64,000 bases of DNA, from NCBI GenBank assembly GCA_019636375.1, contig JAHBXS010000001.1, forward strand, positions 806,001 through 870,000, in the 5' to 3' direction. Origin of the DNA: Pirellulaceae bacterium. Lineage in GTDB: Bacteria; Planctomycetota; Planctomycetia; Pirellulales; Pirellulaceae. Positions 17,494 through 25,762 of this stretch are shown piece after piece. The notes under the pieces are model-generated. The model worked only from the letters and a program-made list of their open reading frames with translations, made no database searches and had not been told where the DNA came from. Every line of letters begins with the position of its first letter. The first letter of the stretch is position 1. A program made the translations under genes and the position numbers.

Positions 17494-18077
17494 AAGTCGG
17501 CTTCGGTGGCGTACACGAAACTGGCCTGAGCCTTGGTGATCGTGGGCGGAATCAGCGTTTCCTTGATGGCATCGGTGTGGATGCGGTAGTTGATCTTGGC
17601 CAGCGTCCGCTGGAGGTTCCAATCGAGCTTAAGGCGGTCGTTTTCCTCGTCTTTGAGACGCTGGAATTCCTTGATAAGGTAGAGCTTGAATTCAACCGAA
17701 ACCCACGAGGCGAACTCGAAGGCAATGTCTTTGTGGGCGTAGGTGCCGCCGTAGCGGCCAGTGCTGGAAACGATGCAAATGGTTCCCGTTTTCTCGATCC
17801 AGTGCTTTGGCGTGAGAACGAAACTGTTCAGTCCGGTCTGAATTCTAATTCCGTCGAATTCGACGGAATTAAAATCTGGGTTGTGGAGTTTTTCCCAGAT
17901 GCCGAGGAACTCGACAGTGTTGCGATTGCGCAGCCAGTTGCGAACGAGATCGTCACTGCGCTCCGGGTTCTTGAACCGAGCGATGTCGGTGAGGCTGATG
18001 AAGTCCTGCCGATTCTGCGAAATAATCGCGACGGAGGCTCCTTGAACTTCAACGGTGATTCGTTTGGCTTTACTCAT
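17418..18077 (-). CDS. KilA-N domain protein, apparently truncated at its C-terminus
   Basis: 219 residues. Residues about 1-135 form a KilA-N DNA-binding domain (DFISLTDIARFKN, DLVRNWLRNRNTVEFLGIWE, YAHKDIAFEFASWVSVEFKLYL). The following helical segment reaches YATEADLLN, a motif that in relatives is followed by roughly 70 more residues. Here, near residue 195, the frame enters the hsdR 3' remnant out of frame and stops after about 22 foreign residues. KilA-N proteins are typical inserts in type I restriction operons, of unknown role. Codons 70-78 are encoded by a perfect 26-bp palindrome. It may still bind DNA, or it may be decaying. Confidence 0.8.
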   Translation of the reverse strand: MSKAKRITVEVQGASVAIISQNRQDFISLTDIARFKNPERSDDLVRNWLRNRNTVEFLGIWEKLHNPDFNSVEFDGIRIQTGLNSFVLTPKHWIEKTGTICIVSSTGRYGGTYAHKDIAFEFASWVSVEFKLYLIKEFQRLKDEENDRLKLDWNLQRTLAKINYRIHTDAIKETLIPPTITKAQASFVYATEADLLNSPSWPTCIPYSPNAPLGVIFQD

Positions 18078-18192
18078 GGGATTGGCTTGTTGGTTGAGAT
18101 GGTTCCAATTCCATCGAATTCGATGGAATTAGAATTTGCACAAGACTGCAAACCTCTCGAATTCGAGAGGTTTAATTGTGGCGAATTCGCCA
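17846..18192. repeat. Cluster of four perfect palindromes with a CGAATTCG centre
   Basis: Perfect palindromes lie at 17846-17871 (26 bp, inside kilA-N), 18107-18130 (24 bp), 18150-18173 (24 bp) and 18179-18192 (14 bp). Three share TCGAATTCGA at the centre while the flanking arms differ; the fourth has GCGAATTCGC. Three of them fill the 132-bp gap between hsdR and kilA-N. They could be binding sites for the KilA-N protein, or copies of a small palindromic element. Confidence 0.9.
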
Positions 18193-18209
18193 TCATTTGA
18201 ACCAAGTTC

Positions 18210-21200
18210 TCACGGCTCATACGCACTCAGTCCTGAAATATCGCGGCCAGCGGCCCTTTTGGTGAGCAGAGGATAGAGATCGGCCATTAGAGCCAGTTCA
18301 GCTTGCGTGCGGGCTTTCCAGCCGAGGTCGAGCGGGGCCATGAGGTCGCTGAGTTGCTCGCCATCAAAAATCATGCGGTCGAGGATGCCGTCCACGAAGG
18401 TTTGCAGGGCGTCAGTGGCGAGATTGTGCTTCACAGCGATGGCGGCGAGTTCTTTGGTGTTTTTTTCGGCTTTGAAACGAGTGTAGCCGTCGCGGATGGC
18501 GGTTTCGCTCAGCCCCTCGCCCGCTTTGAGCGTGCCGATGTATTCGGCGATCTCATCCCGCTCGTTCATTAAATTGGCTTCCGCGCTGATCAGGCCGATC
18601 AGTTGCTCGCGAGTCATCTTGGACTTGCCCGGCCCCTTGGCGGAAAACTTGGTGATCAGCCCCATGATGTAGTCGTAATCAATGACGGCAGAGGCGAACA
18701 GAACGAACTCGAATTCCAGTTGATCGGCTGGATTGGCGGTGTCGGTCGTCTTCTGTTTTGGGTCGCGGAGCTTCTTGGCCGTTTCCAGATACTGGCCGCG
18801 AATACCGCGATGATTGTCCTCGGGCAAAATCTGCTGGATGGTTGCTTTGTTCTCGTCGGTCAAGTCGGTGTACTGGTCGAGCTGGGTCTTGAGCCGCTGG
18901 ACTTCCTTGAATTGCTCGCAGAACACAACCTTGGCGGCGTTGCCTTTCAAATTGGCGACATCCGAGGGGGTGCATTCAAGGCCCTGCGACTTCATGAAGT
19001 TGTCGAGCTTTTGTACGGCGGCTTCCAGTTTCTGGATGACGACGGGGGCTTTCTCCACCAGCCAGATTTCGCGGGCCTGGTCGCCAGTCTTTTCGCCGGA
19101 GAACAGCGCGATAGCGGCATCGACGGCTTCCTGCTGCTGGCGGAAGTCGAGGATGTTGCCATAAGGCTTGGTGGCGTTGAGCACGCGGTTGGTGCGGGAG
19201 AAGGCTTGGATCAAGCCGTGGTGTTTGAGGTTTTTATCGACGTAGAGCGTATTGAGATATTTGGAATCAAACCCGGTCAGCAGCATATCGACGACGATGG
19301 TGATGTCGATCTTGTGATGGGGGATTTTGGGATTGGCTTTGCGCAAATCCTCGTCCGGCCATTGCTGGTCTTTGATCCGTTTCTGCACGTCCTGGTAGTA
19401 GAGGTCGAACTCGGAGATGCGGTGATTGGTGCCGTAGGCGGCGTTGTAGTCGGCCATGATGGCTTTGAGAGCGGCTTTCTTGCCTTCGGGGTCTTCTTCG
19501 TTGTCGGCTTGCTCTTGGGGGAGGTCTTCCTGAATCTGCTTCACGTCGGGATTGCCTTCGGCGGGCGGGGAGAAGACGCAGGCGATGCTGAGCGGCCTAA
19601 AGTCGGGATCGGCGGCCTGTTTCTCGGCCTGCATGGTCTGGAACAGTCCGTAATATTCGATCGCGTCGTTAATGGATGCCGTCGCCAGAATCGCATTGAA
19701 ACGGCGTCCACCGGTCGCGGCATCGTGCTTGGAAAGAATTGCCTCGATAACGGCCTTCTTCGGGACGGTGGAGGGAACGTTTTGCCTTTTGCTCCCCGTA
19801 TTGTGGACCGCTTCCATCGAGCCGCGATGAAACCTGGAAATGGGCTCGGATACCTGGCCACTGTCGGCTGGGGTAACGGAGTCTTTGGGACTGATCGCTT
19901 CGGCGGCCTTGTAGTAATCGACATGGAACCGCAGGACGTTGCCGTCCTCGATGGCGTGGGTGATGGTGTAGGCGTGGAGCTGCTTCTGAAACAGGTCAGC
20001 CGTGGTTCGCATCGAGGCCTGAGTGTCCTCGATCTTCTGCTGAGTGGCGTTTTCGTCAAAGATCGGTGTACCAGTAAAGCCGAAGAGTTGAGCACGGGGG
20101 AAGAACTCTTTGATTGCCGCGTGGTTTTCGCCGAATTGCGAGCGGTGGCATTCGTCGAAAATAAAAACGATCCGTTTGTCACTCAACGGCTCCAGCATTT
20201 CCTTGTAGGTCTGCTGGCCGTTGCGAGCACGTTGCTTGTTGCGTTTGCTCCCTTCATCCAGTGCCAGACCGAGCTTTTGGATGGTGGTGACGATGACCTT
20301 GTCGGCGTAGTCTGTTGAAAGAAGGCGACGCACGAGGGCAGCGGTGTTGGTGTTTTCTTCGACGCAGCCTTCCTGGAACTTGTTGAACTCTTCGCGTGTC
20401 TGTCGGTCGAGGTCTTTGCGGTCGACAACAAACAGGCATTTTTCGATGTCCGGGTTGTCCTTAAGCAAGGTGGACGCCTTAAAGGACGTGAGCGTTTTGC
20501 CGCTGCCGGTGGTGTGCCAGATGAATCCGTTGCCGCTGTCCTCATGGATGCACCTGACCAGATGCTTCACGGCATAGACTTGATACGGCCGCATCATGAG
20601 GAGCTTTTGCTCGCTGGCGATTAGCACCATGTAGCGGCTGATGGTCGTGGCCAGCGTACATTTTGCGAGAAACGAACTGGCGAACTCGTCGAGGTGGGTG
20701 ATCTTCTTGTTCGCCTCGTCGGCGTGCTGGTAAACCGGCAGGAACCGCTCTTCGGCATTGAATGCGAAATGCCGGGTGTTGTTGTTGGCGAAGTAGTAGG
20801 TGCTGTCGCGGTTGCTGACGATGAACAGTTGCATGAAGCACAACAGCGTTTTGCCGTAACCGTTGCCCGGATCGTTTTTGTATTCGACGATCTGCTCCAT
20901 GGCCACACGCGGGTTGACGCCGAGCGATTTAAGCTCGATCTGCGTTACAGGAACGCCATTGATGAGCAAAATCACGTCGTAGCGGTGGTGGCTGTTGTTG
21001 GTGTTGATGCGAAGTTGGTTGACCACCTCAAAAGTGTTCTTGCACCAGTCCTTGATGTTGACCAGGGTGAAATTCAGAGGGGTCCCGTCGTCGCGAGTAA
21101 AGCTGTTACGCTCGCGAAGGGTGCAGGCGTTCTTGTATACGTCCGCTGTGATGATCTCGTCGAGCAATCGCTGAAATTCTGAATCGGTCAGTGTGACATC

Positions 21201-21335
21201 GTTGAGCGTTTCGAAATGCTTGCGGAAATTTTGTTCGAGAGTGGCCCGGTCCCGGATGTCGGGGCGGTAGTGATATTTAAGGTCCTGAAGTTTCGCGATC
21301 AGAGCGTCTTCCAGATGGCTTTCGGCTGAGGTCAT
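18210..21335 (-). CDS. hsdR: Type I restriction-modification system, restriction/translocation subunit HsdR
   Basis: 1041 residues, normal for HsdR. The N-terminal nuclease domain has YDVILLINGVPVTQIELK (Asp120, Glu134, Lys136 of the PD-ExK site). The SF2 motor follows with Walker A TTGSGKT (275-281), DECH box FDECH (394-397), LFGFTGTP (motif III) and later helicase motifs (LLTGFDSKYLNTLYVDK, QAFSRTNR). The C-terminal region is helical and docks to HsdM. It cleaves unmodified DNA after ATP-driven translocation. It is the first gene of the locus in transcription order; its 3' end has a diverged second copy at 17408-17493. Confidence 0.95.
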   Translation of the reverse strand: MTSAESHLEDALIAKLQDLKYHYRPDIRDRATLEQNFRKHFETLNDVTLTDSEFQRLLDEIITADVYKNACTLRERNSFTRDDGTPLNFTLVNIKDWCKNTFEVVNQLRINTNNSHHRYDVILLINGVPVTQIELKSLGVNPRVAMEQIVEYKNDPGNGYGKTLLCFMQLFIVSNRDSTYYFANNNTRHFAFNAEERFLPVYQHADEANKKITHLDEFASSFLAKCTLATTISRYMVLIASEQKLLMMRPYQVYAVKHLVRCIHEDSGNGFIWHTTGSGKTLTSFKASTLLKDNPDIEKCLFVVDRKDLDRQTREEFNKFQEGCVEENTNTAALVRRLLSTDYADKVIVTTIQKLGLALDEGSKRNKQRARNGQQTYKEMLEPLSDKRIVFIFDECHRSQFGENHAAIKEFFPRAQLFGFTGTPIFDENATQQKIEDTQASMRTTADLFQKQLHAYTITHAIEDGNVLRFHVDYYKAAEAISPKDSVTPADSGQVSEPISRFHRGSMEAVHNTGSKRQNVPSTVPKKAVIEAILSKHDAATGGRRFNAILATASINDAIEYYGLFQTMQAEKQAADPDFRPLSIACVFSPPAEGNPDVKQIQEDLPQEQADNEEDPEGKKAALKAIMADYNAAYGTNHRISEFDLYYQDVQKRIKDQQWPDEDLRKANPKIPHHKIDITIVVDMLLTGFDSKYLNTLYVDKNLKHHGLIQAFSRTNRVLNATKPYGNILDFRQQQEAVDAAIALFSGEKTGDQAREIWLVEKAPVVIQKLEAAVQKLDNFMKSQGLECTPSDVANLKGNAAKVVFCEQFKEVQRLKTQLDQYTDLTDENKATIQQILPEDNHRGIRGQYLETAKKLRDPKQKTTDTANPADQLEFEFVLFASAVIDYDYIMGLITKFSAKGPGKSKMTREQLIGLISAEANLMNERDEIAEYIGTLKAGEGLSETAIRDGYTRFKAEKNTKELAAIAVKHNLATDALQTFVDGILDRMIFDGEQLSDLMAPLDLGWKARTQAELALMADLYPLLTKRAAGRDISGLSAYEP

Positions 21336-21547
21336 TTACTGTTCGCTTACTTGGCACACGGGACAAAAAAGAACGGTTGGTGAATACGGTCCTTTGCTGC
21401 GTCTAGCACGATTTTAGGGAAGCTGGCTGAGACCGGTACGTAAGGTCTTTTCAAGCTCGAATTCCCCGATAGACTGGCCTCGATCTTACCTTTTGTTTAT
21501 AGACTTCTCAACCATTGGCAAATCTCGTTGTAAAGCTCGTAATGTAG

Positions 21548-21772
21548 TTAGAAACATAACGATCTTCCGTGAGAGCCGATGGCATTGCCATGGACGATAA
21601 GTCGCTGCGGATCGAGAACGAGCAGATGCTGATCGCTCAGTTCGTCGTAGACCTCATCGCAGCCCATGCCGTTAGAGACCATCCGCCTTAATGCACTGTG
21701 GCTTGTCCTGGTGATTGCTAGGTATCTCGCTACGCACACGAACGAATCCGCCTTTACCTCGAATGCCGTCAA
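21548..21772 (-). CDS. Possible small protein, unknown
   Basis: 74 residues (MTAFEVKADSFVCVARYL...). No family recognised. It starts 30 bases after the stop of another small minus-strand frame. Both may be remnants of a chromosomal gene damaged when islands accumulated beside tRNA-Val. Low confidence: the length is near chance expectation. Confidence 0.25.
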   Translation of the reverse strand: MTAFEVKADSFVCVARYLAITRTSHSALRRMVSNGMGCDEVYDELSDQHLLVLDPQRLIVHGNAIGSHGRSLCF

Positions 21773-21802
21773 TTCACCCGGCGGATACTTACGTTTCCTG
21801 CT

Positions 21803-21961
21803 TTACTCCCGGAATGCGAATCCATTAAGCGGGACTGTTTCGTTAGGGTCGCGGGGCGACAGGAAGTTTCCCGCCGCGTCATAGGGCATTATCGAAATTT
21901 CGTAGAGTTGGTCGATGGTATGCAGGGCTCGATCCGCTCTGCCATTGAGGGTTCGGTTCAT
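21803..21961 (-). CDS. Possible small protein or gene fragment
   Basis: 52 residues from ATG 21961 (MNRTLNGRADRALHTIDQLY), including YDAAGNFLSPRDPNETVPL, which looks like the middle of a globular protein. No family recognised and no clear ribosome-binding site. It could be the remnant of a longer gene. Confidence 0.25.
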   Translation of the reverse strand: MNRTLNGRADRALHTIDQLYEISIMPYDAAGNFLSPRDPNETVPLNGFAFRE

Positions 21962-22081
21962 GCACCCGGCGGCGTTTTGGAAATCGAATCTAGCGCGAGA
22001 GCGAAGCAGGGTAGGTCAACGAAAGCATCGCGTCTTTGGCGGCTCCAAGAGACCAGGGCCAAGAACATGGGGAAATAGCGA

Positions 22082-22153
22082 CCCCGCAAAAACAAAAAAC
22101 CCCGCGAATTGCGAGGTTTCTTGTATCCAGGTGGGCAGTGAGGGACTCGAACC
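22082..22153. repeat. attL: left copy of the 72-bp attachment core
   Basis: Identical over 72 bp to 33293-33364. It contains the last 22 nt of tRNA-Val (22132-22153) and the downstream hairpin terminator. Identity ends at 22154 (A here, C in the right copy), where element sequence begins. Confidence 0.95.
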
Positions 22154-22511
22154 ACCCTCAAAAACGCGGGGAAATGCGGGTATTTCGAATCCCGACAACG
22201 CCAAAAGCAACGCCAAGCCGTCAAAAGTTGCATCGATCATCCAACAACTTGAAACGCTCTCACCGGACCAACGCCAAGAAATTCTTTTCGCTCTGGTCAA
22301 GCTGACAACCCTCGACTCAAGCAGGGCGCAAGCCGTGTCGGAAGATCGGGAGCTTGAGGCGGTTTGGCGGCGGGCAGGTGGGGAGGCGGGAAGCAAGGCA
22401 TCCAGCATCGCGACCGATCCAGCGGACGATCCAGCGACCGATCCCGCAACCGACCCAGCGACCAGCGGTAAGTCAGCCAAACGCCGCAGGAAGGGGGTTG
22501 CCGTGACATAG
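22154..22511 (+). CDS. Met-less open frame; predicted C-terminal extension of the integrase in the circular form
   Basis: The frame entering from the attachment core continues 119 codons to the stop at 22509-22511 and contains no Met codon. The only conventional alternative start I see is a GTG at 22335, which would drop the helical part (IIQQLETLSPDQRQEILFALVKL). The repeats are 11,211 bp apart, a multiple of three, and the integrase frame through the right copy is the same. Joining the ends would fuse integrase residues 1-442 to this frame. The tail is low complexity (DPATDPATDPAT) and ends in a basic KRRRKG. This is inference from frame and position. Confidence 0.6.
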
Positions 22512-22602
22512 AACCAGAAAACCTTTCCTCTGGGCGGGAATTCCAACCGGCCAAGCGGGATACAGTCAACACGGCGAATCGGAAATTTTCCGACCGCCAA
22601 AA

Positions 22603-22634
22603 TTTTTCAACAGTTCAGTTTTTTCAACAGTTCA
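22603..22634. repeat. Tandem 15-bp direct repeat upstream of the first cargo gene
   Basis: Two copies of TTTTTCAACAGTTCA (22603-22617 and 22620-22634) spaced 17 bp apart, ending 22 bases before the ATG at 22657. They may be a regulator or replication-protein site, or simple slippage; no function is shown. Confidence 0.5.
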
Positions 22635-22656
22635 AATTTTTCAAAAGGTCCAAACC

Positions 22657-23343
22657 ATGAGCAACAACCACAGCAACAACAGCAGCAACCGAAATTCCAG
22701 CAGTCAAAATTCCAGCAGTCGAATCGGAAGCCAAGCGTTTGGGAGAGCAACCGCGCCGGCCAGAAAAGAAGTTTCCAAAGCGACTTCCAAGGCGGCTTCG
22801 AAGAATTCCAGCAAGGCCAGTAAGGCCAAGCAGCAAACAGGCAAGGGCGATGAATCGAAAACCTTTTCTCTGGTCGGGTCTGGGCTCCCCAACGCGGCTC
22901 GACCTTGGATCGACCCGAATCGGATCGAATCAGAGTCTCAAGGCGTAATTGATTGGATTTTTCAGGTCGAACATTTTATCATTACTGGCATCGAACAGCT
23001 TGCCGAACTCGCAACCCGAATCGATCAAGCCAGCGAAATGGCGGCGAAGTTTACCATCGGGACACGCGACGAACAGGACACGGAAGCGATGGAAGAGGCT
23101 GAAGCGGAAGCAGCAGCGGAAGCAGCAGCAGAAGCCGAACGGGCGGCCAAGGCGAAGCCAAGTCGGAAAGCATCCGGCCAAGGAAAGGATCAACCCAGCG
23201 ACATCGGAGACGGTGAGCAAGGATCGTTTGGGGATCAAGATTTTTCTAATCAGAATCAGAATGGAGTAGCATCGAATGAACTCGGGACAGACAGGTCGGG
23301 AAGTGGTAGTTCGCTTCAAATTGGCAGCGGACAACTCGAATAA
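22657..23343 (+). CDS. Hypothetical element protein, Ser/Asn-rich N-terminus and Ala/Glu-rich tail
   Basis: 228 residues. The first 65 residues are Ser, Asn and Lys rich and probably disordered. A short ordered part (WIDPNRIESESQGVIDWIFQ...EQLAELATRIDQAS) follows, then an Ala/Glu helix. An AGG purine stretch lies about 8 bases before the ATG. The 3' end overlaps the next gene by 68 bases in another frame. No family recognised. Its place before the tape-measure-like gene resembles tail-assembly chaperone genes by position only. Confidence 0.6.
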   Translation: MSNNHSNNSSNRNSSSQNSSSRIGSQAFGRATAPARKEVSKATSKAASKNSSKASKAKQQTGKGDESKTFSLVGSGLPNAARPWIDPNRIESESQGVIDWIFQVEHFIITGIEQLAELATRIDQASEMAAKFTIGTRDEQDTEAMEEAEAEAAAEAAAEAERAAKAKPSRKASGQGKDQPSDIGDGEQGSFGDQDFSNQNQNGVASNELGTDRSGSGSSLQIGSGQLE

Positions 23344-25273
23344 ATCCGCCGCGAATGAAGTCATTAAAGAGGCGGAACGCTCGCAAAAGCGGCTGTCCGA
23401 AATCGACAAGCAGCGAGCATCGGAGGCGGTGAAAGCCGAACGGATTCGGCAATCCGCTGCGGAAAAAGCGATTAAGGAAATCGAGCGCCAGGAAGATCGT
23501 GCGCATGATCGCCACCGCCAACGCCAACGCTCCATCGCAGCCGAAAACCGCAAGCAACGCGAACAAGACGCCAAAGAAACAGCAGCAGCCCAACGCCGCG
23601 CAGACCTCGAAGCGGATCGGCTGCATCGGCGACATCGAGAGCGGCAGCGTAGCATCGCTTCGCAAAATCGAAAGCAGCGAGAAGACGAAGTGCGGGAGAC
23701 GGAAAAAGCGGCTGCGGCGGCTGAAGCTGCCTGGACCCGTGCGAATACGGCTTCGTACAACGCACAGGTAAAGCTAAACAACGCCATTATGAGCGGTGGA
23801 CGCGCCGCCGTCCAAGTCGCTCGAAGCATCGCGTTAATCGGGATTGCCAGCGAAAAAGACATGGAAAAGGCGATTCGGGCTTTCGCCAAGATCGAAGCGG
23901 GGATTCAAATCGTTTCAGCGATTGCCAATGCGGTGAAGGCTGGTACCCAGGCTTGGCGGGCGTATCAAACGGCGGTGCTGGCGGCGGCTGCGGCGCAACA
24001 AGCTGCTTCTATGGCCGGGGGCGGTATCGGCCCTGGCGGTGCGATGCGAGGGGCGGCTGGCCGTGCGGCTGCTGGCGGGGCTGGTCGGGCTGCTGCTGGG
24101 GGTGTGCTTGGTGCGCTTGGAATGGGTGCGAGTGCTGCGGCGATGGGAAAAGGGGCGTTGTTCGCAGCGGGTGGGGCTGGGCTGCTTGCCGGTGGGGCTT
24201 TGGCCGGTGAGTCGCTCTACAACGCCGCGACCGGACGAACGCAAAACAACTCAGCCGACTTTCTCAGTAATGCGATGATTGGGGCAGCTCATTACTTTCC
24301 GAGAGGGGCTGAAACAATCTTTGGTTCTGCTGGCGATGCTTTCGGCGGTTGGTACATGGAGCCATACCGAAACGCTGCTGATTCCAAAGAAAAAGCTCGC
24401 AAGCAAAACGAAGCTCGACTTCGCAAGCTCGGAGCAATGGAGCAACAAGAACAATTCCAATCCCGCGCTCTTCAGCAATCCGCAGTTGCAAATTTTGCAT
24501 CGGGCGACATTGCAGGGACGAACGCGCGACGCGGATTGACCGGTGGGGCCGCAGATCGAGCGGAGGCAGAAGCCCGTTTGAAAGAAATGCGACAGCGCCA
24601 AACCTCAACGATGGGGCAAGCTGGAATCGCTGGCCGCGAGGGCGAAGCAATTTCTCAGGCCCGACTTGCATTCGCCCAGGAAGAGCTTCAGCTTCAGGCT
24701 CAACTGCGCGACGCCAAGATGACCCAGCATCGCGAAGAAATTTCGGCCATAGATAAGAATATTTCGGCACTCCAAAAAGCTCAGGCCGAAGCGGATCGGC
24801 TGTACGACAAAGAAACGTCGCGACTCCAGACAGCGGAGCAGCGGCTTTCGGCAATGGATGCGGCGGAAGTGGCTGCCCTTCGCAATTCACTGAAGACAGC
24901 TCAAAGCGGCGGGACGCTTGGGCGTGATCAACTCGACTTGATTCGCTCGGTCGGATTGTACGACGATGAAGTTGAAGAGCAGCAGCGAAAGCGAATTACT
25001 CAGCTGGGGGTTGATGACCTGCTTGCTCCAGTTCGCCAACGACAGGCCGATGCCAAGGCGGAACAGGATCGGCTAAAAGTTGAGCTACAGACGGAACTCT
25101 CGGCCAGGGTTAAGCTCGAAGCGGATACCGACGAACTGGCACAGAAGTTTGCTGAAGAATTGCAGCCGTTCTTGCTAGAAGTGAGAGAGCGGCAGATCGA
25201 GGCGCTTGAGGCGGCGATGGAGCGGCAGAGGAGAAATTCGGCAATGACTCAAAAGCAGGGGGAGCAACAGTAA
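23276..25273 (+). CDS. Tape-measure-like protein: coiled coil with Gly/Ala-rich hydrophobic centre
   Basis: 665 residues with GGAG 9 bases before the ATG. Residues about 10-150 form a highly charged coiled coil with an internal duplication (RHRQRQRSIAAENRKQRE at 79-96 and RHRERQRSIASQNRKQRE at 119-136). Residues 165-330 are hydrophobic and Ala/Gly rich (ARSIALIGIASEKDMEKAIRAF, then a Gly/Ala repeat), and a second coiled coil runs to the end. This layout is that of phage tail tape-measure proteins, which set tail length and help DNA entry. No other tail gene is recognised nearby, so the assignment rests on architecture alone. Confidence 0.5.
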   Translation: MNSGQTGREVVVRFKLAADNSNKSAANEVIKEAERSQKRLSEIDKQRASEAVKAERIRQSAAEKAIKEIERQEDRAHDRHRQRQRSIAAENRKQREQDAKETAAAQRRADLEADRLHRRHRERQRSIASQNRKQREDEVRETEKAAAAAEAAWTRANTASYNAQVKLNNAIMSGGRAAVQVARSIALIGIASEKDMEKAIRAFAKIEAGIQIVSAIANAVKAGTQAWRAYQTAVLAAAAAQQAASMAGGGIGPGGAMRGAAGRAAAGGAGRAAAGGVLGALGMGASAAAMGKGALFAAGGAGLLAGGALAGESLYNAATGRTQNNSADFLSNAMIGAAHYFPRGAETIFGSAGDAFGGWYMEPYRNAADSKEKARKQNEARLRKLGAMEQQEQFQSRALQQSAVANFASGDIAGTNARRGLTGGAADRAEAEARLKEMRQRQTSTMGQAGIAGREGEAISQARLAFAQEELQLQAQLRDAKMTQHREEISAIDKNISALQKAQAEADRLYDKETSRLQTAEQRLSAMDAAEVAALRNSLKTAQSGGTLGRDQLDLIRSVGLYDDEVEEQQRKRITQLGVDDLLAPVRQRQADAKAEQDRLKVELQTELSARVKLEADTDELAQKFAEELQPFLLEVRERQIEALEAAMERQRRNSAMTQKQGEQQ

Positions 25274-25734
25274 TGACCAGTTTCGATGATGATCGGTTTG
25301 ACAGTGGCTTTGAAGACGATTTCAGCGGCGATGATCGCGATGATGGCGGCGAACTCGATAACCTCGACAACCCCGACGAGCCCGAAGAAACCCGCGAAGA
25401 AATGCTAGAACGACTCTTCGACGAATGCGCGGCAGAATGGGACGCCGACGCCTACAATGCATGGAAACGGGCCGATCATCCAGAAGGAATCGAGGATCAT
25501 ATCAAGATCGTCGAAATTCCCCCGACCAAGGAAGGGTACGTCGCAAAATTTATGTCAACGGATGACGTCGGCCATTACTATTTGCGGGGCTGGTGGGCTG
25601 GTCGGTCCGAACTCTTTCGAGCCATGACAGAGGAATCGGAATCGTACATCCGTGAATCGATGGAATCGGAGGGTAAAAAGTACGATCCAACTTGGCATAT
25701 CTTGCCTGGACCGAATCAGGATGATCGAAATTAA
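25273..25734 (+). CDS. Acidic hypothetical protein, coupled to the tape-measure-like gene
   Basis: 153 residues. The ATG overlaps the preceding stop (TAATG) and a GGGGAG stretch lies 8 bases upstream, so translation is coupled. The first 50 residues are almost half Asp/Glu (DDDRFDSGFEDDFSGDDRDD). The C-terminal 100 residues look globular (YVAKFMSTDDVGHYYLRGWW). No family recognised. Confidence 0.65.
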   Translation: MTSFDDDRFDSGFEDDFSGDDRDDGGELDNLDNPDEPEETREEMLERLFDECAAEWDADAYNAWKRADHPEGIEDHIKIVEIPPTKEGYVAKFMSTDDVGHYYLRGWWAGRSELFRAMTEESESYIRESMESEGKKYDPTWHILPGPNQDDRN

Positions 25735-25762
25735 GTTTGAAATTTGAAGCGAGGCCCAGGCC

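Larger units (their letters stand above)
21336..22081. other. Region between hsdR and the integrative element
   Basis: 746 bp without a well-supported gene. Two small minus-strand frames (21548-21772 and 21803-21961) look weakly protein-like and are listed separately. Promoters for the restriction operon should lie in the part near 21336. No repeat or RNA gene seen. Confidence 0.5.

Noticed and set aside
18603-20318. 571-codon open frame on the + strand
   Set aside because: It is exactly antisense to hsdR, whose helicase motifs are intact; the frame is open because of biased third codon positions. The translation is low-complexity Gly/Val/Leu.
21915-22081. Upstream part of the open frame that crosses attL
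   Set aside because: It lies on the chromosomal side of the att core, with no ribosome-binding site or similarity; only the part after the core makes sense, as an integrase extension.
22930-23889. 319-codon minus-strand open frame
   Set aside because: Antisense shadow of the coiled-coil protein gene; Ser/Arg/Cys-rich translation without features.
24264-24890. 208-codon minus-strand open frame
   Set aside because: Antisense to the tape-measure-like gene; no start signal and no protein-like motif.
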